Assembly (NCBI RefSeq): GCF_037078405.1
Contig: NZ_JAYMGZ010000001.1
Coordinates: forward strand, 1,054,001 to 1,118,000
Length of the DNA stretch: 64,000 nt
Reading direction: 5' to 3'
From: Haloarcula sp. DT43
Lineage (GTDB): Archaea > Halobacteriota > Halobacteria > Halobacteriales > Haloarculaceae
Shown here in pieces: positions 26,280-33,822 of this stretch; within the stretch, counting starts at the first letter, position 1, and each line of letters begins with the position of its first letter. The notes below the pieces were generated by a model. That model made no database searches. It was not told the origin of the DNA and was given only the letters and a program-made list of their open reading frames with translations. Made by a program: the position numbers and the translations under genes.

Positions 26280-26525
26280 TCAGTCGCTTCTGCTGTGCGA
26301 GTGGCCGACGAGCAGCGACACGGCGTTACAGACGACGAGCGCGACGAACGCGGTCCGCGTCGCCCCGGAGTGGAGCCCGGTGACCAGCAGTGGGAGATAG
26401 AGAAACGGGAGCGCAATCGCTGTCCAGAACGCGATGCCGCGAACCGCGGAGACGAGGGACTCGTCGAACGCTGGCAGGGACTCATCGAACTGGGCGAGTA
26501 ATTCGTAGGCGGACGAACTTGACAT
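26280..26525 (-). CDS. Small membrane protein
   Basis: An 81-residue protein with an acidic N-terminus (MSSSSAYELLAQFDESLPAFDESLVS) and two hydrophobic helices (about 31-48 and 55-73), ending SHSRSD. A TATA-like TTATAAG lies about 35 bases upstream on the minus strand. Function unknown. Confidence 0.55.
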   Translation of the reverse strand: MSSSSAYELLAQFDESLPAFDESLVSAVRGIAFWTAIALPFLYLPLLVTGLHSGATRTAFVALVVCNAVSLLVGHSHSRSD

Positions 26526-26621
26526 GTGGAGGACCTATCCACGGCTTCTACTGGAGATATCTTATAACCTCCAGAGGTTTCCGCCCGTTTCGCTTCGTTT
26601 CACGCTGCATCGCCTGCGATA

Positions 26622-26654
26622 CGTTCGTTTTACGAACGGCTAAGCGAGGCTTAG
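26622..26654. terminator. Two tandem hairpins downstream of the 26737-27168 gene
   Basis: CGTTCG-TTTTA-CGAACG at 26622-26638 is followed immediately by CTAAG-CGAGG-CTTAG at 26640-26654. They lie between the stop of the minus-strand gene at 26737 and the promoter of the next minus-strand gene, a place suited to termination or RNA processing. Archaeal termination does not need hairpins, so a regulatory role is also possible. Confidence 0.35.
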
Positions 26655-26736
26655 ATGTTTTATCCGCCGCGTAGCGTCTGTGGGTGACGCTGTGGCACGT
26701 TCGGCCGGGACGGCGACGCGGTCGGCGGTCCGAGGG

Positions 26737-27168
26737 CTACGGGCCGAGAAGCGACACGGTCACGTCGTGGCCCGTGTCCCCTACTGTGGTGTTATCGACG
26801 ACATAATCCGGCAGGGACGCCCGCCACTCGGCCAGTCGTTGCTCGTGGTAGGTCCGGTGGCGCTCGACCGAGTACGTCTCGTCGTCCGCAGCCCGGAGTT
26901 CGTCGGCAGTGTCGTCCGGCGTCGGGTACGGCGGCGCGTCCGCCGTCAGCAGCGCGTCGGGGGCGAGATGGACCGTTTCGTCGTCTTCGTCCGGCTGGAC
27001 GACGTGGAGACGCGCTCGCATCCGCCCGCTGAATGGCGGCGTGATGCGCAACACGGTCTCCGAGCCGTCCGCGGTCGCCTCGATGGCCGCAACGAGGTCG
27101 GTAGCGCTTATCGCGACTGCTCTGATGTCTGTCGGGTCGGTGTCCGTGGCTGAGTCTGTGGGGTTCAT
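26737..27168 (-). CDS. Conserved haloarchaeal hypothetical protein
   Basis: A 143-residue acidic soluble protein. The core reads VAISATDLVAAIEA...VLRITPPFSGRMRARLHVV, then an acidic linker, then VERHRTYHEQRLAEWRASLPDYVV. No catalytic motif is seen. It starts seven bases after the stop of the PPOX-family gene on the same strand, so the two form an operon. Confidence 0.6.
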   Translation of the reverse strand: MNPTDSATDTDPTDIRAVAISATDLVAAIEATADGSETVLRITPPFSGRMRARLHVVQPDEDDETVHLAPDALLTADAPPYPTPDDTADELRAADDETYSVERHRTYHEQRLAEWRASLPDYVVDNTTVGDTGHDVTVSLLGP

Positions 27169-27175
27169 CGTGCTG

Positions 27176-27613
27176 TCACATCCGGTCGGTGTAGTCCCAG
27201 GTGTGGAGTCGGTCGGGTGTTATCCGTATCCGCACCTCGCGGCGGTCGGGCGCGAGCAACCGTTCGGCGAGCGGCGAGTCGGTTCCGCCGAGATAGCGGT
27301 GTAGCAACTCGGTGAGTACCGTCTTGTCTTCGTCCGCGGTCATCGTCGCCGTCCCGTTGCCCCTGACGCCACGGTACGGCGGCTCGTTCGTCGAGACTTC
27401 GAACGAGACGGCGTCGTCGTAGTCGAGGTAGTCGACGACCGCCGCGTCCGCCCCGGTCGCACACTCGAAGGTCCCGTCGACGAACCGGTACCACAGCGAG
27501 AGCATCCAGGGCTTGTCTGCGGGCGTCCGGCACCCGAGACGGAGTGGGACGGTTTCGGCGTCGAGGAACTGCGCCGTTTCCTCGCGCGTCCACGGTCCGG
27601 AGACGGTCACCAT
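27176..27613 (-). CDS. Pyridoxamine-5'-phosphate-oxidase-like split-barrel protein
   Basis: A 145-residue protein read from the ATG at 27613 (MVTVSGPWTREETAQFLDAE). The segment VPLRLGCRTPADKPWMLSLWYRFVDGTFECAT...YDDAVSFEVSTNEPPYRGVRGNG is typical of FMN/F420-binding split barrels. The ligand and substrate are unknown. An upstream start would add 12 residues without family support. It is the first gene of a two-gene operon. Confidence 0.75.
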   Translation of the reverse strand: MVTVSGPWTREETAQFLDAETVPLRLGCRTPADKPWMLSLWYRFVDGTFECATGADAAVVDYLDYDDAVSFEVSTNEPPYRGVRGNGTATMTADEDKTVLTELLHRYLGGTDSPLAERLLAPDRREVRIRITPDRLHTWDYTDRM

Positions 27614-27732
27614 ACAGACGGCGTACGGCCGCCGCGGTGTTAACAGCACTGGGACGAGTCACCCCGTCGTGACGCGGCGGACACGCCAACGATTCGGTCT
27701 CCTATTATCACATCTGAGAATTGGCTGGGTAG

Positions 27733-27790
27733 ATTTATTTCGGCGTTCAGAAAATTCCCCGCTATAGGCGCCAGTAGGCCGACAGGAGGG
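27733..27790 (+). promoter_or_regulatory. Promoter and ribosome binding site of the HalX regulator
   Basis: TTTATTTC at about 27734-27741 is TATA-like, and GGAGGG at 27785-27790 is a strong Shine-Dalgarno-type site six bases before the ATG at 27797. A leader with a ribosome binding site contrasts with the leaderless arrangement seen for most genes here. Confidence 0.5.
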
Positions 27791-27796
27791 ACAACA

Positions 27797-28381
27797 ATGG
27801 AAAATCGTGTCGAAACGAGGGAGGCAACGGTGCTGATAGTCGACGACGAGCCAGATATCGCGGACCTGTATTCGACGTGGCTGCTGACTGCCCACGACGT
27901 CCGGACCGCATACAGCGGTTCGGAGGCGCTTCGGATGACCGACGAGTCCGTCGACATCGTCTTTCTGGACCGCCAGATGCCCGAGCTGAGCGGCGACGAC
28001 GTACTCGATTCTATCGCGGACCGGGACATCGACCCGGCGGTGGTGATGGTGACGGCCGTCGACCCGGACTTCGACATCGTCGAGATGCCCTTCGACGAGT
28101 ACCTGACCAAACCGGTCAGCCGCGAGGAGCTCCTCGACACCGTCTCCGAGATGCTCGTCCGGAGTACGTACGACGACCGGGTCCAGGAGTACTTCGCGGT
28201 GGCCTCGAAGAAGGCGACGCTGGAGACTCAGAAGGACACGCTGCAACTCGAAGCCAGCGACGAGTACCGGACGGTCAGCGAGCGGGTGGAGGAACTCCGG
28301 CAGACAGCCGACGCCACGGCCGCTGAGATAGACGACTTCGAAGCCGTGTTCCGGCAGTTCCCCGGCAGCGGACTCTCGTAA
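27797..28381 (+). CDS. HalX-domain response regulator
   Basis: A 194-residue protein. The receiver domain (about 10-120) has the acidic pair in IVDDEPD, the phosphoacceptor Asp58 in IVFLDRQMP, a conserved Thr in MVTAVD and Lys in YLTKPVS. The C-terminal HalX domain (about 125-190) is a coiled helix pair with YFAVASKKATLETQKDTL. There is no DNA-binding domain, so output is probably through protein contact with a histidine kinase. The kinase partner is not adjacent. Confidence 0.88.
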   Translation: MENRVETREATVLIVDDEPDIADLYSTWLLTAHDVRTAYSGSEALRMTDESVDIVFLDRQMPELSGDDVLDSIADRDIDPAVVMVTAVDPDFDIVEMPFDEYLTKPVSREELLDTVSEMLVRSTYDDRVQEYFAVASKKATLETQKDTLQLEASDEYRTVSERVEELRQTADATAAEIDDFEAVFRQFPGSGLS

Positions 28382-28454
28382 GGCCGACTGGTCCCGGCTC
28401 GCGAGACACGACTCAGTGGTACGGCCTGCTACCGGTGCGTGAATTTCGGATAAA

Positions 28455-28598
28455 TGCCCGGGGAGGGCTCCGAACCCTCGATCTCCGCATGGCCCAGGTC
28501 TGGGGCGTGACGAGCGCCCCGGGGTCATGACGGGTGCGTGCCGCATGAGTCGAGAGACCCTATGAGTGCGGCGCTATGTCCAGCTAAGCCACCCGGGC
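28455..28598 (-). tRNA. tRNA-Met(CAU), elongator, with 70-nt intron
   Basis: Exon 1 is 28561-28598 and exon 2 is 28455-28490 (minus strand), giving a 74-nt mature tRNA with a perfect GCCCGGG/CCCGGGC acceptor stem and A73. The anticodon CAU is followed by A37, and the intron 28491-28560 enters between positions 37 and 38. A textbook bulge-helix-bulge forms: central helix CUCA/UGGG, bulges UA^G and CC^A, flanked by CCGCA/UGCGG and GGUCU/AGACC. This fixes both splice points. G1-C72 and the intron indicate elongator rather than initiator Met, as in other haloarchaea. Confidence 0.93.
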
Positions 28599-28713
28599 GC
28601 GGGTGCATTCAGCCGTTGGCCGTTAGCCGTCTTGAAGGTTCTCATCTCCGCCGGGACTGTGGAGTAGTCCCACGCCGCGGGCGTCTCATCGCCGCTGATA
28701 ATCGACCCGCGGA

Positions 28714-28719
28714 TTTAAG
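28714..28719 (+). promoter_or_regulatory. TATA-like box before the 28744 gene
   Basis: TTTAAG lies about 27 bases before the ATG at 28744, fitting a leaderless transcript divergent from tRNA-Met. Confidence 0.45.
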
Positions 28720-28743
28720 CCATCACGCAGGTATGCAGGCAGT

Positions 28744-29733
28744 ATGGAGATACCAGACCTCGTCCAGCAGGAACTCGGGGACGAGGAGATTCGGGGCGGT
28801 GTCAACCTCGGCGACGAAGACGCGGCCTGTTTCACACCGACCCGGACGCTCGTCTACCGCGGCGAGGGCCTTCTCAGCGACGAGAAGGTCGCCAGCTACC
28901 CGCACGACTTCGAACGGCTCACCGTCTCGGAAGGGCGACGCAAGACCAAGTTCTCGCTCGTCTACACCGGCGAGAAGCTCGAACTGTCAGTTCCCGGTAG
29001 CCGCGGCGACGCCGTCCTCGAACGGCTCCTCGAAGGGAAACTCACCGTCTCGGGCGGCATCGACGACGACGAGAGCATCAGCGGCGTGTTCCGGTTCAGC
29101 GAACTCACGCTGGTCGTCACCGACCGCCAACTGCTCAAACACATCGGCAACGTCACTTGGGACGCCGACTACGAGGCCTTCTCCTTCGACGACGTGACCG
29201 GCCTGGAGTTCGAGGAGGGCAGCGTCGCGACGGCCGTCGTGCTCTCGTTCAACGAGCGTCCGGAACGCATCAAGGCACCGTCCGAGCAGGCACCGACGGT
29301 CCGGAAGACGCTCGAAGAGACCCTCTTCGCGTACCACGAGGTTGGGTCGCTCGCCGAACTCAACGCCGAAGTCGGCGCGGACCCGGAGGAAGGAGCCGAC
29401 GACGCCGGGAGCGGTTTCGGCCTCGAATCCGGTATCGACCCGCTCGTGAGCAACGATTCGGCGAGCGACGCCGAGGCCGAAAGCGCCAACGCGCAGGCCG
29501 CAGCCGCACCGACCGGCGAGCAGGGTACGACCGCCGAGGCGACGGCCGAGACCGAGTCCAGCGGTTCCGTCGGGATAGACGCCGACACGGACGCCGCCGC
29601 GAACGCCGACGTCGCCGACCTCGAAGCGCAGGTCGCCGAACTGACCGCCGCCGTCGAGGCGCAGAACGAACAGCTCCGGAAACAGGAGCGCACCATCAAA
29701 CAGCTCATCAAGGAACTCCGACAGGGCCGCTGA
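28744..29733 (+). CDS. Conserved haloarchaeal protein with C-terminal coiled coil
   Basis: A 329-residue protein. Residues 1-200 form a beta-rich domain, possibly two PH-like repeats, with RTLVYRGEGLLSDEKV and ELTLVVTDRQLLKHIGNVTW strands. Residues about 205-290 are a low-complexity Ala/Glu/Ser/Asp linker. Residues 290-329 are a coiled coil (VADLEAQVAELTAAVEAQNEQL...) ending in basic KELRQGR. Function unknown. The arrangement suggests a protein that oligomerises through its C-terminus. Confidence 0.65.
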   Translation: MEIPDLVQQELGDEEIRGGVNLGDEDAACFTPTRTLVYRGEGLLSDEKVASYPHDFERLTVSEGRRKTKFSLVYTGEKLELSVPGSRGDAVLERLLEGKLTVSGGIDDDESISGVFRFSELTLVVTDRQLLKHIGNVTWDADYEAFSFDDVTGLEFEEGSVATAVVLSFNERPERIKAPSEQAPTVRKTLEETLFAYHEVGSLAELNAEVGADPEEGADDAGSGFGLESGIDPLVSNDSASDAEAESANAQAAAAPTGEQGTTAEATAETESSGSVGIDADTDAAANADVADLEAQVAELTAAVEAQNEQLRKQERTIKQLIKELRQGR

Positions 29734-29887
29734 GCCGCCGGAGTTCCCGCTTGGTGTTTTTGAGACCTCGACCTGTTGGCGCTACTTGCGGTTCACTTTG
29801 TTCTCTTGCCTCTACAGGCGCGCTTTCGTGGCTCACTTCGTTCGCCGCTCGTCTAACGAGGGCCGCTCCTTCCGGTCGTGGCCCTCG

Positions 29888-30256
29888 CTACTCCCGCCCC
29901 AGCACTTTCCGAATGCACGTCGACCCGAACGGCCCCAGTTCGCCGCCGTCGAACTGGACGAAGTGGCCCGTGCCGATACTCGCCCCGCATCGCTGACACG
30001 AGAACTCGCCCTCGCGGACGACCACGTCGCTGTCGAAGTTCACGTACGACCCCTGTGACCGCGGGCGGACGACGCCGTCCTCGCGTTCGATGAGCCCGCG
30101 CATCACCGCGGTATCGAGTATCTCGCGCTGGACCTGTGGGTTGGTCGTCACCGTCTCGATGCGGTCGAGGGCGTCGGCGACGGACAGCTCCCCGTGTTCG
30201 AGGTGGGCCAGCAGTTCGACGCCGAGTTCGACCGGGTCGCGGTCCTGCTCGGGCAC
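29888..30256 (-). CDS. Small zinc-finger protein with helical N-terminus (DUF5830-like)
   Basis: A 122-residue protein. PVELGVELLAHLEHGELSVADALDRIETVT is a helical bundle resembling a winged-helix domain with REILDTAVMRGLIERE. The C-terminus FSCQRCGASIGTGHFV...GSTCIRKVLGRE is a zinc finger with a CxxC pair and a distal Cys. The GTG at 30256 is chosen because it gives the family-like N-terminus; upstream codons overlap the divergent promoter. Function unknown. Confidence 0.62.
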   Translation of the reverse strand: MPEQDRDPVELGVELLAHLEHGELSVADALDRIETVTTNPQVQREILDTAVMRGLIEREDGVVRPRSQGSYVNFDSDVVVREGEFSCQRCGASIGTGHFVQFDGGELGPFGSTCIRKVLGRE

Positions 30257-30331
30257 AACCGCCGTTTCGACGCCGAACGACCTAAAAGATACCACAAAGC
30301 GTTTGTCGATTGCTACCGCTCGATTGGGTAG

Positions 30332-30991
30332 ATGGACCGCCTCGCGAAGCGACAGCTGGTCGGGACCGCCGGGCTGGTGGCAGTCGTCGCTCTCGTGACG
30401 ACGCTGTTCACGCCCGAGCGGGTGGTCGCCCGGACGATGCACCTAGCGGACCACCCCGTCTACCTCGCCGGCGTCATCGTGGGGCTGTACCTGGTCCGGC
30501 CGTTCTTCGCGTGGCCGACGATGCCGCTGTCCGCGTTCGTCGGCTTCGTCCTCGGCATCGAGTACGGGTTCCCCGTCGCGCTGATGGGCGCGCTCGTCAC
30601 CTGCCTCATCCCCTACCGGTTCGCGCTCCGGGCCGGCGAACAGGGCGGGATGTTCGGCTGGCTGGGCGACTCCGGCCGGCGAATCATCGAGGTGACCGGC
30701 GAGACGCGCGGCGTCCTGGCCGCGCGGCTCTCGCCCGTCCCCGCCGACCCGGTGTCCTACGGGGCCGGGTTCGCCCGCGTCTCGCCCCGGTCGTTCGCCG
30801 TCGGCACCTTCCTCGGCGAGATTCCGTGGGTCGCCGTCGAGGTCACCGCGGGGGCGTCGCTGCGGTCGCTGACACTGACTGGCCTCACTATCGACGCGCT
30901 CCCGCACGTCCTGCTGTTCTCCGCGGCGCTGGCCGTGCTGGTGCTCGCGGGCCCGGCCTACCGCCACGTCAGCTCACCGGACTCGTCGTGA
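30332..30991 (+). CDS. TVP38/TMEM64-family (VTT domain) membrane protein
   Basis: A 219-residue membrane protein with about five helices. The VTT-type core is seen in PFFAWPTMPLSAFVGFVLGIEYGFPVALMGALVTCLIPYRFA, and the later SYGAGFARVSPRSFAVGTFLGEIPWV matches the conserved loop after the re-entrant helix. Related DedA/TVP38 proteins act in membrane lipid or ion homeostasis. It converges with the histidine kinase gene and overlaps its 3' end by 23 bases. Confidence 0.8.
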   Translation: MDRLAKRQLVGTAGLVAVVALVTTLFTPERVVARTMHLADHPVYLAGVIVGLYLVRPFFAWPTMPLSAFVGFVLGIEYGFPVALMGALVTCLIPYRFALRAGEQGGMFGWLGDSGRRIIEVTGETRGVLAARLSPVPADPVSYGAGFARVSPRSFAVGTFLGEIPWVAVEVTAGASLRSLTLTGLTIDALPHVLLFSAALAVLVLAGPAYRHVSSPDSS

Positions 30992-33548
30992 ACTCGAACC
31001 GCGCGCCGCCGGCGTCGCTCTCGGTCACCGACACCGACCAGCCGTGGGCCTGCGCAACCTCGATGACGATTGCCAGCCCGAAGCCGGTCCCCGTGTCGCT
31101 CGTGGTGTAGCCGCGCTCGAACACGTTCTGTCGCTCCGCCGGCGGGATTCCGGCCCCGTCGTCGGCGACGTAAAAGCCGTCGTCCGTCGTGCCGACGGAG
31201 ACGGTTATCGGCGCGGCGTCGCCCGCTGGGGGCCCGTGGTCCATGCTGCCGTCGGCCCCTGTCCGACTGCTCGTGTCACCATGCTCCACGCTGTTCCGGA
31301 ACAGGTTCTCGAACACCGTCCGGAGCCGCGCCGCGTCGGCTTCGACCGTCGCAGTCCCGCGTTTTTCGAGCGTAGCCTCGCCGGTTTCGACGTCGGCCCA
31401 GGCCTGGCCCGCGAGCGCGGCGAGGTCCACCGTCGCCGTCTCGCCGACCGTCTCGCCCTGCCTGGCGAGGGTCAGCAGGTCGTTGATGAGGTCGTCCATC
31501 CGGTCGGCCGCCGACGCCGCCGCGTCGAGGTGTGACACGTCGCCCGACGCCTGGGCGACCGAAATCCGCCCTTTGACCACGTTCAGGGGGTTCCGGAGGT
31601 CGTGACTCACGACGGAGGCGAACTCCGCGAGCTGTCGCTCCCGCTGTTTCCGGTCGCTGATGTCGCGGATGACGCCCGCCGTGCCGTTGAACTCCCCGTC
31701 CGGGGCCGGCAGCAACGCGATGTGGATTTCGATAGGGGTGTTGTCGCCGGACTGGTCGACGATGTCCGTCTCGAAGGTCGCGTTCCGGCGGCTCGGGTCG
31801 GACAGCATCGCCCGGATGAGTTCGCTGCCGCGGTCGATGTCCCCGCCGGTCATGATAGTCGAGATGTGCTCGCCGACGAGCGCGTCCGGCTCGAACCCCG
31901 TCAGTCGTTCCGCCGCTTCGTTCACGTAGGTGAACACGCCCTCGTCGTCGAGCGTGTACACCGGGTCGCCGACAGCCTCGATTATCGTCTCGTAGCGTTC
32001 GAGTTCCCGCTCGCGCTGCTTGCGCTCGGTCGTGTCCCGGAGCACGCCGACGGTCCCGTCGAAGTTCCCGTCCCCGTCGAACAGCGGCGCGACCCTGTCC
32101 TCGTTGACCCGGACCGTCCCGTCAGCCGACACCGTCCGCATCTCGAATACGGCCCACGTCCGCTCGTCGTCTGCGAGCACGTCGCGGATGTGTTCGGTCG
32201 CCGCTTCCACGTCCGACTCCGGCATGAACCGGGCGGGGTCCGAGCCGACTATCTCCGAGCGGTCGTACCCCAAATGGACGGCCATGGCTTCGTTGACCAT
32301 CTCTATTCGCCCGCCGGTATCGAGGACGTACATCGGGTCCCCGACGTTCTCCACCAGCGTCCGGTACTCCCTGAGCGCCCGCTCCCGACGCTTCCGGTCG
32401 GTGATGTCGCGGCCGATACCGGCGATACCGTACAGGTCGCCGCGCTCGTCGTCGATGCGCGTCCCTCGGAACTCGTACTGGAGCGTCTCGCCGTCGGCCG
32501 CCTCGACACCCGCCTCGACGGTCCCGTACCCGGTCTCGATAGTCTCCTCGAACACCTGCCACAGTTTCTCGCGGTCGTCGTCCGCGATGAGGTCGTCGAC
32601 GCCCATCGACGCCAGCTCCGTGTCGGTGTAGCCGGTCACCGAGGGGACGGTGTCGTTCCACCGGACCAGGCTGCCGTCCGGGCCGACGACGTAGAACACG
32701 TCGTCGACGGAGTCGATGAGCTTCTCGGTGAACGCCCGCTGGTCGGCCAGTTCCCGCTCGCGCTCCTCCCGCGCGGTCACGTCGGTGATGAACCCTTCGA
32801 GGAGTTCGACGCCGTCGTCGTCGGTGTCGACGACGCGGCCCCGCTCCCACATCCAGCGGTCCTCCCCGTCGGCCGTCTCCACCCGGTAGGTGACTTCGAA
32901 GGGCTCGCCGGCGTCGATACACGTCTGGACCGTCTTCCAGAGCCGCTCCGTCTCGGACTCTTTGATGAGCGTCCCCCAGGACACCTCGCCGCTTTCGAGC
33001 GCCGCCGAACTGTAGCCCACGAGTTCTGCCGCCCCGTCGCTGACGAACTGCATCGGCCAGTCGGGTTCGTTCCGCGCGCGGTACACCATCCCCGGTAGGT
33101 TCGAGATGAGCGTCGACAGCATCCGCTCGGACTCTTCGAGGGCCGTCTTGGCCCGCCGCTCCCCGACGGCCCGCTCGATGCGGTTCGCCAGCACGGTGTA
33201 CTGGTCCGTCCCGACTCCCTTCTGGAGGTACTCGGTGACGCCGGCGGAGATTGCGTCGCTCGCAATTCCCTCGTTGCCTTTGCCGGTAAAGAGGATGAAC
33301 GGTAACTCCCCGTACTCCTCACGGACGATCTTCAGAAACTCCAGCCCGTCCATGGTGGGCATGTCGTGGTCGCTGACGACACAGTCGAACGCGCGCTCTG
33401 ACAGCCGGTCTAATCCGTCGGCCGCGCTTCGCTCGGTACAGACGGAGATGTCGTCACTGATTCGCTCCAGATGGACCGCAACGAGGTCGCCGAGGTCGGG
33501 GTCGTCGTCGACGTGTAGCACCGAGATTTCGTCCCCCTGGCTACTCAT
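30969..33548 (-). CDS. Hybrid sensor: receiver, four PAS domains, histidine kinase
   Basis: An 859-residue soluble protein. The receiver (1-125) has phosphoacceptor Asp60 in VVSDHDMPTMDG and Lys110. Four PAS domains follow (about 145-275, 285-405, 410-530 and 535-655), each ending in a (D/T)xT(D/E)RK junction. The HisKA domain has the phosphorylated His in FASVVSHDLRNPLN (about 670), and the HATPase ends the protein (N box FENLFRNSVEHG, then DDGAGIPP and GTGFGLAIV). There are no transmembrane segments, so it senses cytoplasmic cues such as redox or light through PAS cofactors. The ATG at 33548 is 27 bases after a TATA box. Confidence 0.92.
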   Translation of the reverse strand: MSSQGDEISVLHVDDDPDLGDLVAVHLERISDDISVCTERSAADGLDRLSERAFDCVVSDHDMPTMDGLEFLKIVREEYGELPFILFTGKGNEGIASDAISAGVTEYLQKGVGTDQYTVLANRIERAVGERRAKTALEESERMLSTLISNLPGMVYRARNEPDWPMQFVSDGAAELVGYSSAALESGEVSWGTLIKESETERLWKTVQTCIDAGEPFEVTYRVETADGEDRWMWERGRVVDTDDDGVELLEGFITDVTAREERERELADQRAFTEKLIDSVDDVFYVVGPDGSLVRWNDTVPSVTGYTDTELASMGVDDLIADDDREKLWQVFEETIETGYGTVEAGVEAADGETLQYEFRGTRIDDERGDLYGIAGIGRDITDRKRRERALREYRTLVENVGDPMYVLDTGGRIEMVNEAMAVHLGYDRSEIVGSDPARFMPESDVEAATEHIRDVLADDERTWAVFEMRTVSADGTVRVNEDRVAPLFDGDGNFDGTVGVLRDTTERKQRERELERYETIIEAVGDPVYTLDDEGVFTYVNEAAERLTGFEPDALVGEHISTIMTGGDIDRGSELIRAMLSDPSRRNATFETDIVDQSGDNTPIEIHIALLPAPDGEFNGTAGVIRDISDRKQRERQLAEFASVVSHDLRNPLNVVKGRISVAQASGDVSHLDAAASAADRMDDLINDLLTLARQGETVGETATVDLAALAGQAWADVETGEATLEKRGTATVEADAARLRTVFENLFRNSVEHGDTSSRTGADGSMDHGPPAGDAAPITVSVGTTDDGFYVADDGAGIPPAERQNVFERGYTTSDTGTGFGLAIVIEVAQAHGWSVSVTESDAGGARFEFTTSPVS

Positions 33549-33570
33549 ACCACATCCCTCGTGGTTCCAG

Positions 33571-33579
33571 AATAATAAA
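33571..33579 (-). promoter_or_regulatory. TATA box of the PAS histidine kinase
   Basis: On the minus strand, a TTTATTATT-type element lies about 27 bases before the ATG at 33548. It sits in the 46-base gap after the small zinc protein gene, so the kinase has its own leaderless promoter. Confidence 0.55.
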
Positions 33580-33594
33580 CCCGTAAGCGACGCG

Positions 33595-33717
33595 TCAGTA
33601 GAACGTGTCCGCACAGTCGTACACGACGCCGTGCTCCGGACAGACGTACTTGCAGTGGCGGTGGTACATCGCGCGGTCACAGCGCGGGCAGGGCCGACCA
33701 CCGGGCTGCTCGTCCAT
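33595..33717 (-). CDS. Tiny zinc-finger protein, 40 residues (HVO_2523-like)
   Basis: The minus strand from the ATG at 33717 encodes 40 residues beginning MDEQPGGRPCPRC and ending YDCADTFY. It has CPRC, then HCKYVC, then a final Cys, with His and Tyr between, matching what I recall as the HVO_2523 family of haloarchaeal micro-zinc-fingers. It is too short for usual gene-length cutoffs. It lies just upstream of the histidine kinase on the same strand. Confidence 0.7.
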   Translation of the reverse strand: MDEQPGGRPCPRCDRAMYHRHCKYVCPEHGVVYDCADTFY

Positions 33718-33822
33718 GCTACCGTAGACCGCCGCCGCTCGCTTGTGTCTTCCGGAGTTTCGGAACGGATTCTGGACGAAATTGGAACAACTCCTTTAGC
33801 GGGATAGGCCGTCAGTACAGCT

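Noticed and set aside
26057-26542. A 161-residue minus-strand frame over the spacer and small membrane gene
   Set aside because: It overlaps the better-supported 81-residue membrane protein and has a random-like Arg/Pro/Ser-rich composition.
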